A DNA stretch of 64,000 bases from Synechococcus sp. PCC 6312 (GCF_000316685.1 NC_019680.1:1365501-1429500); one strand, 5' to 3'; counted from the first letter of the stretch, positions 39,215-49,329 are shown. Notes: generated by a model from the letters alone, not told the origin. Numbers and translations are program-made.

Positions 39215-40663
39215 TCAAGCTCGGCTGGGGCGCAGACGTTGTTGCAATTCTGATTTGAGGCGGCCCAAGATTTCGGACTGATCCAGTGACGCGAGAATGT
39301 CCCGCACGACTGTCTTTGGCCCAGCGACTCCCCAAGATGCCCCATTGGCTAGGTATTCCTTACTCACCTGCCCAATCGTGTAGGAGGAAAAGCCAGCTAT
39401 CCCGGCCTGGGTAATCGCTACCGAAACATAGGGAACTAAGGACGCGCCGCCAGTAGCCGGGGCCGCCAAGCCTAAGATTCCCTTTAAGGAACTCAAGCCG
39501 AGATTAGCTAACATTTCACTGGCACTGATTCCCCCCATGGTCAAGGCGATTTTTTGCAAGAGTTGGGTCGCTCCTTCCCGAGTCATTTCCAGGCCGTAGA
39601 GTTTTGCCAAGGCTTGAATCATCGTCAGATCAATCACCAGGCTACTGACAATATCCACCATTGTGATCGGGTTGAGAGCAATCGCAAGAGCTTTGGCTGT
39701 CGCACTTTTCCAGATGAGTTGATTGGCCTGGCTGTCCCGGATGGCCATTTTTCGTTCGGTAATTTGCTCATTGACCCCATCGGCAAACAAGAGTGTATTC
39801 AAAGCTACCAGGGCTTTGCCTTCTTCCTGAAGCACTTGCAAAATCTTTAATTTCAAATCTTCAATTTGTGGTGGACCAGGGGTTAGCTCAGCCGTGATCC
39901 GCCCATCAGCATGATTGACCAATTTGGGAACGAGGGGAGCCGCTGCCACCATGACAATTTCATTGGGGGTCAGAATTTCCTTCACCCGATCATCCCGAAT
40001 TTTGGCATAAATGGCCTGGCGATCGGCCTCTGGGTACTGATCCACTTTGTTAAACACTAAGAGGATCGGCTTGCTGGCTTGGCGTAATTCCCACAAGGCC
40101 TGGTGCTCCAGCTTCGTCATATCCCCAGAAATGACAAATAAAATTAAGTCTGCTTGCTGAGCCACCCCTTGAGCTAGGGCTTGGCGCGCTTCCCCACCCA
40201 CTTCATCCAGGCCAGGTGTATCAATCAATTCCACCCGCGACTGCCCCAGGCCGGGTAACACCACTCGAGAACTACCGGATGCTCCCCCCGCCGATGTTGC
40301 CCAGACCGCCCGGGAACTAGTTTGCGTCACCCCATGAATTGGCCCCGTCGCAAAACAATCTTGTCCCAGTAGGGCATTGAGCAAGGAAGACTTACCCCGT
40401 CCCACCAGCCCAAATACGGCAATATGCACGACCCCTTCTTGGAGCTTGGTGAGCATCTCTTCCAAACTGTTAAGTGTTTCGGCTAGTGCTGCGGCTTCCT
40501 GGGGGGCTAAATCCAACCGCTCTAGAAGATGATGCAGAGAAGACTGGGCCTGGTGATAGTTTAAGTCGGCCTGGTACTGTTCAAGTTCTTGGAGAGCTTG
40601 CTCCAAATCCAAATCATGATCCTGTGAAGAGCCATCCTTACCAGCCTCAACCATGTTGTTCAT
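39215..40663 (-). CDS. Membrane-associated dynamin/Era-like GTPase with DUF697-like C-terminus
   Basis: 482 residues. Residues 1-75 are coiled-coil-like. The G domain has G1 GLVGRGKSS (85-93), G3 DTPGLDEVGG and G4 NKVD. The C-terminal 170 residues hold hydrophobic segments (LGLSSLKGILGLAAPATGG, VAITQAGIAGFSSYTIGQV) of the DUF697 type, which suggests membrane association. This family is widespread in cyanobacteria, where a role in membrane organisation or division is suspected but not shown here. Confidence 0.82.
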   Translation of the reverse strand: MNNMVEAGKDGSSQDHDLDLEQALQELEQYQADLNYHQAQSSLHHLLERLDLAPQEAAALAETLNSLEEMLTKLQEGVVHIAVFGLVGRGKSSLLNALLGQDCFATGPIHGVTQTSSRAVWATSAGGASGSSRVVLPGLGQSRVELIDTPGLDEVGGEARQALAQGVAQQADLILFVISGDMTKLEHQALWELRQASKPILLVFNKVDQYPEADRQAIYAKIRDDRVKEILTPNEIVMVAAAPLVPKLVNHADGRITAELTPGPPQIEDLKLKILQVLQEEGKALVALNTLLFADGVNEQITERKMAIRDSQANQLIWKSATAKALAIALNPITMVDIVSSLVIDLTMIQALAKLYGLEMTREGATQLLQKIALTMGGISASEMLANLGLSSLKGILGLAAPATGGASLVPYVSVAITQAGIAGFSSYTIGQVSKEYLANGASWGVAGPKTVVRDILASLDQSEILGRLKSELQQRLRPSRA

Positions 40664-40949
40664 CTGCTCTTAATCTAATTATCTAAAGCTTTATCTCTTA
40701 GGATACGACCATGATTTCTTGACCTTCCCCTATGCTGCGGGGCGGATATCATCAACTGCTGCTGCAAAATTCATTAGAGGGGTTGACGATGATTGGCTCG
40801 TGTCTTAGTATATTAGGTGATGGTGTATTAATGATAACTCAAGCTATATCTCTAGCCTGAAAATACACTACTTTTGCATCAGGATGAGGCAGAATCAGTA
40901 ATCTATTCTGTATCTCCTAATAACCGAGTGAGTGAGGAGTAAATTAATC
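40664..40949. promoter_or_regulatory. Promoter and leader region of the porin gene
   Basis: About 285 AT-rich bases between the divergent GTPase gene and the porin gene. Several TATTAATGATAACT-like stretches (around 40826-40840) could be -10 elements. The leader ends in GAGGAGT just before the GTG start. No Fur box could be assigned with confidence. Confidence 0.4.
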
Positions 40950-42725
40950 GTGAACAAGAATTATCTATTGGCAGGTAGCTTGAGCCTTTTAGGGGTAATT
41001 GGTGGCTTAAATCCTGCCCAAGCTGTAACAGATTCCCTAAGCAATGCTACTTCTGAAGCTGCTCAAGTTTCTACAGCTAAATTTGATGCCCTACTGGCTG
41101 CTCAACCCAATGATGTGGCTCCGGCTCCTGTTTCTTTGCCTGCTGCGACCCCAACTGTTGCTGATAACTCCAACGTCACCTCCGTCAGTCAGTTGATGTC
41201 CGTAGAAGACTCCATGGGGCAGGTGACTTCTGTCTCCCAATTGTCTGATGTCCGTCCAACCGACTGGGCTTACCAAGCTTTGGCTTCCTTGGTTGAGAAG
41301 TACGGCTGTATTGCCGGTTATCCTGATGGAACGTTCCGGGGGAATCGGGCTGCCACTCGTTATGAAATGGCTGCGGCTTTGAATGCTTGCTTGGATGTGA
41401 TTAGCGATCGGTTTGCCACCAAAGAAGACTTGGCTGCTCTTCGCAAATTGATGGACGAGTTTGCGGCTGAATTAGCCACACTTCGGGGTCGGGTTGATAA
41501 TTTAGAAGCTCGTACTGCTGCCTTAGAAGCTACCCAATTCTCTACCACCACTAAACTTTCTGGATTGGTGACCATTTCGGGTCAATACGGCGGCGCTACC
41601 TCTGGTCCTGTCAATAATGCCATCAATCCAAACGGACCCATTGGCTCCTTGAACCCAACTGTTATTGCTGGCGTTCTTCTTAGCTTAAACACTAGCTTTA
41701 CGGGTTCTGACTTATTGGAAACAACATTGAGCACTGGTAATGGTGGTCTTGATGCAATCAGCCAGTACAACATTGGTGCAAACAGTAACTTGGCCTCTGG
41801 TGGTCCCCTTAATACTCAATCCTACTTCAACCCTGGCCAATACTATTGGGCTGGCTTTGGACCAACTGTTGGTCTGTATCGATTAGCCTACACCTTTAAG
41901 CCAGTTGAGGATGTCAGCGTGACTGCTGCAGCCCAATTTTATCCCAGTGATATCATTGATACTAATAGCTGGGCTAACTCTCCTGCTAAGGACTTCGGCA
42001 GCTACTTCTTCATCAATAACCCCTTCATTGTTCCCTACGCCATGAACTTTTTGGGTGGGGCTGGTGCTGCGATTCAGTGGAACCCGGGTGAAGGTGGCTT
42101 TACCGTTCGCGCCCTCTATGCTGCTGCTAACGCTGGTCTTGCCAATCCTAACGCTGCGGCCTTTAATACAAGTGGTGGTTTTGGCGGTGATCCTTATCAA
42201 GCCTCTGTTGAATTTGAGTACGCTGGAAACATTAACAGTGATGGTTCCAACAACTATGTTGTGAAAGCTCAATACACCAACTCTCGCACCTTTGGTGTTC
42301 CTGCCAATGCCGGTGGTATCAACTTTGAAGTCAACTTAGGTCAGTTTGGCATCTTTGGTCGGGGAGGTATTGCCGGAATTAGCGATGCCGCTGTTACCCC
42401 TCTCCCTGGTTCTCAAATTGGCGGTGTAATTATTGATCCGGCTTCTGGTAGTCTAACCGTTGGAACCTTTATGGCTGGTATTGGCTATAAAGACCTCTTT
42501 ATTCCTGGCTCTACCTTGGCTGTGGCTGCTGGTTCTCCATTCATTAATGGTGGCGGTTCACAACAAGTTAATGTTGAAGGATTTTATCGCTTCCCTGTTA
42601 GCGACAATATCAGCATTACACCAATCATCTCTGCGATTATCAACCCGAATACAAGTGGTGGTGCTGGCTTCAACTCTAACCCTGCCATTGTTCAAGGTGT
42701 GGTTCGGACAACCTTCAGCTTCTAA
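40950..42725 (+). CDS. SLH-OprB type outer-membrane porin (iron-uptake porin family)
   Basis: 591 residues from GTG 40950, preceded by GAGGAG about 10 bases upstream. A signal peptide ends near NPAQA. An SLH domain (about 98-150, VRPTDWAYQALASLVEKYGC) is followed by a coiled coil (152-195) and a C-terminal OprB-like beta-barrel ending in Phe (VRTTFSF). This is the major cyanobacterial porin class (SomA/SomB). Codon use looks biased, and the frequent CCAGGCC heptamer is absent over the whole gene, which fits high expression. Confidence 0.92.
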   Translation: MNKNYLLAGSLSLLGVIGGLNPAQAVTDSLSNATSEAAQVSTAKFDALLAAQPNDVAPAPVSLPAATPTVADNSNVTSVSQLMSVEDSMGQVTSVSQLSDVRPTDWAYQALASLVEKYGCIAGYPDGTFRGNRAATRYEMAAALNACLDVISDRFATKEDLAALRKLMDEFAAELATLRGRVDNLEARTAALEATQFSTTTKLSGLVTISGQYGGATSGPVNNAINPNGPIGSLNPTVIAGVLLSLNTSFTGSDLLETTLSTGNGGLDAISQYNIGANSNLASGGPLNTQSYFNPGQYYWAGFGPTVGLYRLAYTFKPVEDVSVTAAAQFYPSDIIDTNSWANSPAKDFGSYFFINNPFIVPYAMNFLGGAGAAIQWNPGEGGFTVRALYAAANAGLANPNAAAFNTSGGFGGDPYQASVEFEYAGNINSDGSNNYVVKAQYTNSRTFGVPANAGGINFEVNLGQFGIFGRGGIAGISDAAVTPLPGSQIGGVIIDPASGSLTVGTFMAGIGYKDLFIPGSTLAVAAGSPFINGGGSQQVNVEGFYRFPVSDNISITPIISAIINPNTSGGAGFNSNPAIVQGVVRTTFSF

Positions 42726-42752
42726 GACTCTTGTCTCTTAAGTTGATAATCT

Positions 42753-42792
42753 AAGGGAGTGTCTCACAAATCCGAGGCACTCTCTTTGTTTT
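42753..42792 (+). terminator. Strong terminator between the porin and permease genes
   Basis: A 13-base-pair stem (42753-42765 with 42774-42786, two G-T pairs) encloses the loop ACAAATCC and is followed by TGTTTT. It ends the highly expressed porin transcript. The ATG of the next gene starts at 42793, directly after the T tail. Confidence 0.85.
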
Positions 42793-43689
42793 ATGAAGCA
42801 ATCCTTAATCAAACAACTTGTATCCCAGGCCCTGATGTTGGCTTGTCTCGGGGGGCTTTTCTATTTTCTCTGGGACAACCTTAGCTTCAATTTGCAGCGG
42901 TTAAATCTGACCCCAGGATTTGGCTTTCTGAATTTCCAGGCCAGCTTTTCAATTGGGGAAAGTATCATCAGCTATCGTCCAACCCAAAGTTACTGGCGGG
43001 CATTGTTGGTTGGCTTATTAAACTCCCTACGGGTGATTGGAGCCAGCTTAATTTTAGCGACAGTGATTGGTTTAGCCGTTGGCATTGGCCGATTGGCCCA
43101 AAATTGGCTGATCCGCCAGTTAGCGTTCATTTATATAGAAATTCTTCGTAATACACCGTTGTTGCTGCAATTATTTTTTTGGTACTTTGCAATTTTTCTG
43201 AGCCAGAGTAATACTCGGAGTAGTGGGGGGATTGTTACGATTAGCCAGCAAGGATTGGGGTTGCCCTTTGGCGTTATCCTATCACCGGAATTTTCGGCGT
43301 TGTGGCTGGGCTTGGCGGTCTATACGAGTACGTTTATTGCGGAAATTGTCCGGGGGGGAATTCAAAGTGTGCCTAAAGGTCAGTGGGAAGCTGCCCATTC
43401 CTTGGGGGTGCCGGGCGTTATCACCCTCTGGTTGGTGATTATTCCCCAGGCCATGCGGGCAATTATTCCCCCTCTTGGCAATCAATATCTCAATTTAGCC
43501 AAAAATTCTAGCTTGGCCATCGCCGTGGGCTATCCCGATCTCTATGCTGTCGCTTCCACAACTTATAACCAAACGGGGCGAGCCTTGGAGGTGATGGCGT
43601 TAATTATGGCTAGTTACTTGAGCTTGAGTTTAATTATTTCAGCAGTAGTTAACTATCTCAATCGCCGGATGCAGTTGGTAAGCCACTGA
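42793..43689 (+). CDS. Amino-acid ABC transporter permease (NatG/AapQ type)
   Basis: 298 residues. It is a polar-amino-acid-type permease with the HisM-like signature (YIEILRNTPLLLQLFFWYF and the EAA loop GQWEAAHSLGVPGVITLWLVIIPQAMRAIIPPLGNQ). The length and N-terminal insert fit the AapQ/NatG branch. It has no Shine-Dalgarno sequence because the porin terminator ends at its start codon. It overlaps the next permease gene as TGATG. No ATPase gene is adjacent. Confidence 0.9.
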   Translation: MKQSLIKQLVSQALMLACLGGLFYFLWDNLSFNLQRLNLTPGFGFLNFQASFSIGESIISYRPTQSYWRALLVGLLNSLRVIGASLILATVIGLAVGIGRLAQNWLIRQLAFIYIEILRNTPLLLQLFFWYFAIFLSQSNTRSSGGIVTISQQGLGLPFGVILSPEFSALWLGLAVYTSTFIAEIVRGGIQSVPKGQWEAAHSLGVPGVITLWLVIIPQAMRAIIPPLGNQYLNLAKNSSLAIAVGYPDLYAVASTTYNQTGRALEVMALIMASYLSLSLIISAVVNYLNRRMQLVSH

Positions 43690-44690
43690 TGCCATCGCCG
43701 CTATTGTCTCGATCAACTTCTCCCCAGGCCTGGCTGCGTAAGAATTTGTTTGCCACTGGGTTGGATACAAGCTTGACTCTTGTTGTGGCTATTGGCATCC
43801 TTTGGGGAGGGTGGCAGTTACTAGACTGGCTATTGTTCCAGGCCCAGTGGCAGGTCATTGGGCAAAATTGGCTCCGATTTTTAATTGGGCGGTATCCCCT
43901 CGACCAGGCCTGGCGGATTGGTTTGTTGCTTGTTCTGGGGCTATGCCTCTGGGGAATTGGCCAATATTTCCGGCATGTTAACCGCTGGGCGGGTATCCTA
44001 ATTGGATTTGGCCTGGCTGGCTGGCTGATTGCCGGGGGCCTGGGCTTAACGGTTGTGCCGACTAATCTTTGGACAGGGCTGCTTTTAACGTTGATCGTCG
44101 CGGTCGCGAGTATTGTTTTGGCATTTCCCCTCGGAATTGTCTTGGCAGTGGGGCGGCAAAGTTCTTTACCAGTATGGCGATATGGGGCCACGGTTTATAT
44201 CGAGTTGGTGCGGGGGTTGCCCTTGATTGGGATTTTATTCATGGCCCAAGTGATGTTACCGCTTGTACTACCGGGAGCTTGGCAGTTGGATCGGCTCTTA
44301 CGGGCAGTGGCGGGCCTGGTGCTTTTTAATGCGGCCTACTTGGCTGAGAATATTCGCGGGGGGTGGCAGGCGATTCCGCGGGGGCAATTTGAAGCAGCGG
44401 CGGCATTGGGTTTGAACCCCAGTCTAGTGATTGGTTTGGTGATCTTGCCCCAGGCCTTGCGAATTAGTGTGCCTGCCATTGCCGGACAGTTTATTGCGCT
44501 CCTGAAAGACACGGCCCTCTTATCCTTATTTGCCCTTCTGGAATTGACGGGGATTGCCCGAGCGATTTTGGCTCAACCCAATTATCTAGGGCGATATGGG
44601 GAAGTCTATCTATTTATTGGTTTTCTATATTGGCTGTTTTGTTTTGGGTTGTCTTGGTTGAGTCGCCACTTGGAGCAGACTGGAAAATAA
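43689..44690 (+). CDS. Amino-acid ABC transporter permease (NatH/AapM type)
   Basis: 333 residues, partner of the preceding permease. Signatures are VYIELVRGLPLIGILFMAQVMLPL and the EAA loop GQFEAAAALGLNPSLVIGLVILPQALRISVPAIAGQF. The first 130 residues hold extra helices, as in AapM/NatH. The two should form a heterodimeric channel energised by an ATPase encoded elsewhere (BgtA-like) and fed by a binding protein such as that at 27.9-28.8 kb; the partnership is inferred. Confidence 0.9.
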   Translation: MPSPLLSRSTSPQAWLRKNLFATGLDTSLTLVVAIGILWGGWQLLDWLLFQAQWQVIGQNWLRFLIGRYPLDQAWRIGLLLVLGLCLWGIGQYFRHVNRWAGILIGFGLAGWLIAGGLGLTVVPTNLWTGLLLTLIVAVASIVLAFPLGIVLAVGRQSSLPVWRYGATVYIELVRGLPLIGILFMAQVMLPLVLPGAWQLDRLLRAVAGLVLFNAAYLAENIRGGWQAIPRGQFEAAAALGLNPSLVIGLVILPQALRISVPAIAGQFIALLKDTALLSLFALLELTGIARAILAQPNYLGRYGEVYLFIGFLYWLFCFGLSWLSRHLEQTGK

Positions 44691-44770
44691 GAAAATGCTG
44701 GGGTTTTACTAATGGGGAGATTTACAGTAGCTTGAAGAATAGAAACATTTAAATGCGTACTTAGTTTTCT

Positions 44771-46249
44771 ATGAATATCCAGGCCCCCACAACTGCTGTG
44801 CTGAATTGGTCAGGTGACTTAATTGCCTTTGGATTTTTTACCGAGTCGGATGCGGTAGTTTGGCCAGCAGAGTTAGCTGAGTTACCCCAGGCCTGGGATG
44901 GCATCTTACCTGAGCTAATCCATGACGCAAAATTTCAAGGCAAAGCGGGAACTTCATTGACGGTCAGGCTCAGTCCTAAATCTCCAGTTAAAAAAATCAT
45001 GCTCGTTGGCCTGGGGGCAGCTTCTGACTTCACCTTAGAGACGCTTCGCCGGGCTGCTGCTACGGTTGTTAAATCTGCTCGTAAAGATCACGACAAAACT
45101 GTCGGCCTGTACGTTCCTATCTATGACAACGATCCCACCCAGGCCTTGGCCGAAGGGATTCACTTAGGACTCCATCAGGATCTCCGGTTTAAGTCTGATC
45201 CTGAAGCTAAAGAAAATCTTGCTTTTCCAGAATCCATTGACCTCCTCGGGCCTGGAGTCGTTCAAGAGGCCTTACCCATTGCGGCGATTCGGGCTGAGGG
45301 GGTGATCCTAGCGCGGGAGTTAGTCAATGCCCCGGCCAATGTGATCACCCCTGTGACCTTAGCCGAAAAAGCCCAGGCCATTGCCAGCACCTATGGTTTA
45401 GAGTCAGAAATTTTAGAACAAGCGGATTGCGAAGCCTTGGGCATGGGAGCTTACCTTGGAGTGGCCCAGGCCTCGGATTTACCGCCAAAATTTATCCATC
45501 TCACCTACAGACCCCAGGGAACAGCCACTCGAAAACTAGCGATTATTGGCAAAGGCCTGACTTTTGATTCTGGTGGTCTAAACCTGAAAGTTTCCGGGAG
45601 TGGTATCGAAACCATGAAAATGGACATGGCTGGATCCGCAGCAGTTTTAGGCGCGGCCCAAGTGATTGCCCAACTCAAACCCAGTGCCGAAGTTCACTTT
45701 ATTGTTGCCGCGACCGAAAACATGATCAGTGGCAAGGCGATGCACCCCGGCGATATTCTCACAGCCGCCAACGGCAAAACCATCGAAATTAATAACACCG
45801 ATGCGGAAGGGCGGTTAACCTTAGCCGATGCCCTGATCTTTGCCGAAAAGTTGGGTGTAGACGCGATTGTGGATTTAGCCACCCTGACCGGAGCTTGTAT
45901 TGTTGCCTTGGGCGAAAGTATTGCTGGATTATGGGCGACAGATCAACCGCTTGCGGATCATCTCTTAACCGCAGCAAATCAGGCGGGGGAAAAGTTCTGG
46001 CAAATGCCCATGGAAGAAAAATATTTTGAGGGGATGAAATCTCCCATTGCCGATATGAAAAATACAGGGCCCCGGGCCGGGGGATCGATTACCGCGGCTC
46101 TCTTTTTGAAACAATTTATCCAATCTACTCCTTGGGCCCATCTAGATATTGCTGGGCCTGTGTGGGTTGAAAAAGAGGATGGCTACCTCAATCCAGGGGG
46201 GACAGGGTTTGGCGTGCAGACCTTGGTGAATTGGGTCTTGGCGAGTTAG
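44771..46249 (+). CDS. pepA: Leucyl aminopeptidase (M17)
   Basis: 492 residues. The C-terminal catalytic domain has the M17 signatures: [38 protein letters not shown] and the two-metal ligands (Lys, Asp, Glu) they carry. The enzyme removes N-terminal leucine and other residues in protein turnover. The N-terminal domain is the usual variable one. Confidence 0.95.
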   Translation: MNIQAPTTAVLNWSGDLIAFGFFTESDAVVWPAELAELPQAWDGILPELIHDAKFQGKAGTSLTVRLSPKSPVKKIMLVGLGAASDFTLETLRRAAATVVKSARKDHDKTVGLYVPIYDNDPTQALAEGIHLGLHQDLRFKSDPEAKENLAFPESIDLLGPGVVQEALPIAAIRAEGVILARELVNAPANVITPVTLAEKAQAIASTYGLESEILEQADCEALGMGAYLGVAQASDLPPKFIHLTYRPQGTATRKLAIIGKGLTFDSGGLNLKVSGSGIETMKMDMAGSAAVLGAAQVIAQLKPSAEVHFIVAATENMISGKAMHPGDILTAANGKTIEINNTDAEGRLTLADALIFAEKLGVDAIVDLATLTGACIVALGESIAGLWATDQPLADHLLTAANQAGEKFWQMPMEEKYFEGMKSPIADMKNTGPRAGGSITAALFLKQFIQSTPWAHLDIAGPVWVEKEDGYLNPGGTGFGVQTLVNWVLAS

Positions 46250-46291
46250 TCCCGTCTAGGGTAAGAGCATTCCATAACTTGGCAGATTTTG

Positions 46292-47224
46292 ATGGTTAGT
46301 ACATCCAAACTTCGGGCTGGCTTGGGTTTAGCTGTTTTTACCCTGGTTTTGATTGTGGGGTTCCAATGGCCCTGTTGGGGAATTATTAGTGCCACAGGCC
46401 AAAGCCCAACCCGGAAACCATTGCCCTTGAACCAATACACGGGTGTTGTTTATCTTGACCCTGTGGCCTGTAGTGGTTCGCTCCTCAAAGGTGGGATGTA
46501 TGTTTTGACCGCAGCCCATTGTTTAAACGAGGGTCGCACCAGCCCAGACGAAAATGTGACCGTTGTTTTTAAGCTGCCTGGCTCTGTTGAGAAAATTCCT
46601 GTTGGCCTGCATATCGTTCATCCGGGCTGGACGGGCTATACATCGGAAGTTGGTCATGATATTGCCCTGCTCAAGTTAAAACGGCTTGCTCCCCCTGATG
46701 CTGAACAGTATGAACTTTACCGGCGCAAAGATGAAGTTGGGCAAGTCTTCACAAAAGTGGGCTACGGCTATCTGGGCACAGGGTCTCAGGGCCAAGATGA
46801 TTCATCTAATACTGCAATTCGTCGCTATGCTGGGCAAAATCGCTATGAAGCCGTGATTGATATTCTCAGGAACTCAACCGAATCAGACTTTTCGGAATTA
46901 GTGTTGGGGAGTCAGCTCCTGTTTGACTTTGATAGTGGTCGTTCAACCCATGATGCCCTGGGTCGGCATTTCCCAAAACTGGCAGATGCAGGCCTGGGTG
47001 AGATGGAAATTGGCACAGGCAATGGCGATTCGGCTGGCCCATCGTTTATTGGGGGCAAAATCGCTGGAATCAGTTCTTGGGGCTACAGTGATCGGGGCTT
47101 TTTTAAGGGGAATATTGCCGATATTGACAGCATTGATAACAACGGCAGCTTTGGTGAAATTTTTGGCGATACCCGGGTTTCCTTTTATATTCCCTGGCTT
47201 GATAAAATCATGGCTACCTATTAA
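46292..47224 (+). CDS. Secreted trypsin-like serine protease
   Basis: 310 residues from ATG 46292 (the upstream TTG at 46289 is rejected). A signal peptide or signal anchor covers residues 8-35. The S1 triad is H76 (TAAHC), D123 (GHDIALLKL) and S247 (GNGDSAGPSF). No PDZ domain is present, so this is not a Deg/HtrA protein. The N-terminus after cleavage lacks a clear zymogen motif. It probably acts in the periplasm or outside the cell. Confidence 0.85.
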   Translation: MVSTSKLRAGLGLAVFTLVLIVGFQWPCWGIISATGQSPTRKPLPLNQYTGVVYLDPVACSGSLLKGGMYVLTAAHCLNEGRTSPDENVTVVFKLPGSVEKIPVGLHIVHPGWTGYTSEVGHDIALLKLKRLAPPDAEQYELYRRKDEVGQVFTKVGYGYLGTGSQGQDDSSNTAIRRYAGQNRYEAVIDILRNSTESDFSELVLGSQLLFDFDSGRSTHDALGRHFPKLADAGLGEMEIGTGNGDSAGPSFIGGKIAGISSWGYSDRGFFKGNIADIDSIDNNGSFGEIFGDTRVSFYIPWLDKIMATY

Positions 47225-47331
47225 CTGCGCTGACTCAGGTCGGTTCTTAAGATCTTGCATGGCTTAAACAGAACTGGGGTAGTTAAGGCATTAGGAATTG
47301 ATCAAACGTTCTTGTTGGTGCAGCATCTCCT

Positions 47332-48225
47332 ATGAACTTAGCGGATTGTTATCGAGTTTTAGGTCTGCCTCCCTATGCCACCCTGACCCAAGTCAAGCAA
47401 AGTTATCGGCGTTTAGCCCGGCAGTACCACCCGGATAGCAATCAGGCACAGTCCCAGGATTACTTTATCCAAATTCACCAGGCCTACCAAACCCTCCGCC
47501 AAGTCTTACCCCCGGACAGAAAAGTGGCCCCCCCACCCAAACCTGTCCAATCGGCCCCAACCCCAATCCGCCTAGAGGTGAAACAACCCGATGCCCCCTA
47601 TCGGACTCCTCAAGCCAGTTCTCCAGTGCATCAAGCCCCACGCCCGCAGGAAAAGACTCCGGACACCCCCTCCCAAGCCCCACAGGCCCCAAAAACTACC
47701 GTTGTGCCATCTTCCCCAGGCCCAGTTCCCCAACGTCGCCCCTCTAAACCCTATTCCCCGGTTAATCCCCAACCCTTCCCCATCCCTACCCCACAAGCAA
47801 CCACTGCCCCAACCCAGGCCCCTGATGATCGCTCTAAATTGCCAACGTTGCCTAAAATTCCTGTGTCATCTCCCCCCACTGCTGATCGGGTTTCCCTAAC
47901 GCCCTTTGAGCAACAACTAAAAAGACGCTCCTATCAGCAACTCCAAGAACTTCTCCGCTATCGGCGCTTTGAACGAGCTACTATCTTGACAGAAGGATTA
48001 CGCCAAGCCCTCCCGACTGATCCAGAGGTGAAACAATGGCAAGGGATTACCTATCACTGCTGGGCCCGAGAGTTAATCAAACAAGGACAATCCGCCCAGG
48101 CCTGTTATTATCTCAACCAAGCTCGACAGGCAGATCCCCACAACCCGGCCCTTGCCCAGGCCATTGATCAAGATTTAAGCCAACTGGAACGCCGCTTTCC
48201 CAAACGTCAACTGGTGGCCATCTAA
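47332..48225 (+). CDS. J-domain protein with proline-rich linker and TPR-like C-terminus
   Basis: 297 residues. A J domain occupies residues 1-65, with the HPD motif at 33-35 (RQYHPDSN). Residues 66-180 form a Pro/Gln/Ala-rich linker. The C-terminal 110 residues are helical with a TPR-like pattern (LRYRRFERATILTEGLRQALPTDPEVKQW, WARELIKQGQSAQACYYL). Zinc-finger and client-binding domains of DnaJ are absent, so this is a class C co-chaperone that stimulates a DnaK protein. Function otherwise unknown. Confidence 0.85.
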   Translation: MNLADCYRVLGLPPYATLTQVKQSYRRLARQYHPDSNQAQSQDYFIQIHQAYQTLRQVLPPDRKVAPPPKPVQSAPTPIRLEVKQPDAPYRTPQASSPVHQAPRPQEKTPDTPSQAPQAPKTTVVPSSPGPVPQRRPSKPYSPVNPQPFPIPTPQATTAPTQAPDDRSKLPTLPKIPVSSPPTADRVSLTPFEQQLKRRSYQQLQELLRYRRFERATILTEGLRQALPTDPEVKQWQGITYHCWARELIKQGQSAQACYYLNQARQADPHNPALAQAIDQDLSQLERRFPKRQLVAI

Positions 48226-48238
48226 GTCGGTTGTCTGG

Positions 48239-49075
48239 TCAATCTAGAGAATATTGTTCTCTTAATTTTTTTGTCATTGTTAAGTACTGCTCCAGGCCTG
48301 GCCAATCTCCAGCGGCAATTTTCTCAACTAGTGCCGTTAATTCCTGTTGATAAATCCTTAAACAGAATAATAACTCCGCCTGATTAAATTCCGCCATCAT
48401 CCGTCCCAATTCTGGATTCCCGCCCCCCACCCGGCTTGTATCGCGAAATCCCGAACTGGCCAAGGCCTGGGCTAATTGGGCTAATTCTGGTTCTTGACCA
48501 CCGGCTCCAATCAAGGCGGCACTGACCATCACGGGTAAATGGGAAATCCAGGCTACGGCTCGGTCATGGGCTTCAGGAGAGCAGAGATAACGCGTCGCAC
48601 CGAGGGCATCCACAAGCTGACTTAGTAGTGCCAAGGCTTCGGGATCTGTTTCTGGGATGGGGGTCAAGACATAGGGACGTTGATCAAAGAGATGTTCTTG
48701 AGCAGCTAAAACCCCAGATGCAGCGGTTCCGGCCATGGGATGTCCACCGATAAAGCGTGGCCAAACGTGGGTCAGGGTTTGACAAATGGCCCCCTTGACA
48801 GAGCCAACATCCGTGAGGATGGCCTGGGGGTGTAAGACGGGTTGAATCTGTTGCGCCACTGAAACCATCTGCCCCAAAGGTGGACAGAGAAAAACAAGAT
48901 CACAGGTGCTTAAAATTCTTGGATCGGGGCTGGCCTGGTTGACGATGCCGCGTTCTCGGGCCACTTCACAGGTCTTCTTTTGCCGACTGAGTCCAAAAAC
49001 CTCATGCCCCAGGCCCCGTAAATCTAACCCCAAAGATCCGCCAATCAGACCCAAGCCAACAATCCCAATTTGCAT
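48239..49075 (-). CDS. tyrA: Prephenate/arogenate dehydrogenase
   Basis: 278 residues from ATG 49075 (MQIGIVGLGLIGG); a TTG at 49108 is rejected. The N-terminal dinucleotide-binding motif GLGLIGGSLG, the ILTDVGSVKG and FIGGHPMAG segments and the AWISHLPVMVS stretch are those of TyrA. Cyanobacterial TyrA usually prefers arogenate and NADP. It makes tyrosine. It converges with the J-domain gene. Confidence 0.93.
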   Translation of the reverse strand: MQIGIVGLGLIGGSLGLDLRGLGHEVFGLSRQKKTCEVARERGIVNQASPDPRILSTCDLVFLCPPLGQMVSVAQQIQPVLHPQAILTDVGSVKGAICQTLTHVWPRFIGGHPMAGTAASGVLAAQEHLFDQRPYVLTPIPETDPEALALLSQLVDALGATRYLCSPEAHDRAVAWISHLPVMVSAALIGAGGQEPELAQLAQALASSGFRDTSRVGGGNPELGRMMAEFNQAELLFCLRIYQQELTALVEKIAAGDWPGLEQYLTMTKKLREQYSLD

Positions 49076-49329
49076 CGGTTTCTTCCAAGTCTCAATATAG
49101 TCACCCAAGTTATAGCGTTACCCAGATGGGCGATCTGTCGGTGTTTGGAGAGCAGAATCTAACTAGACAAGGATGGATGCTCAATACTGCCGATATTTCT
49201 ACTCTGGCGCAACGCTCTAGATAAAGTCAAAGGTAAAGGTATATCTATGGATTGTCGCCCTACGGATTTTTGCTGTTATACTTCATAGCGATAATGACAT
49301 CTGTCATTTTTTAGTAGGAGTTTTTAAGG

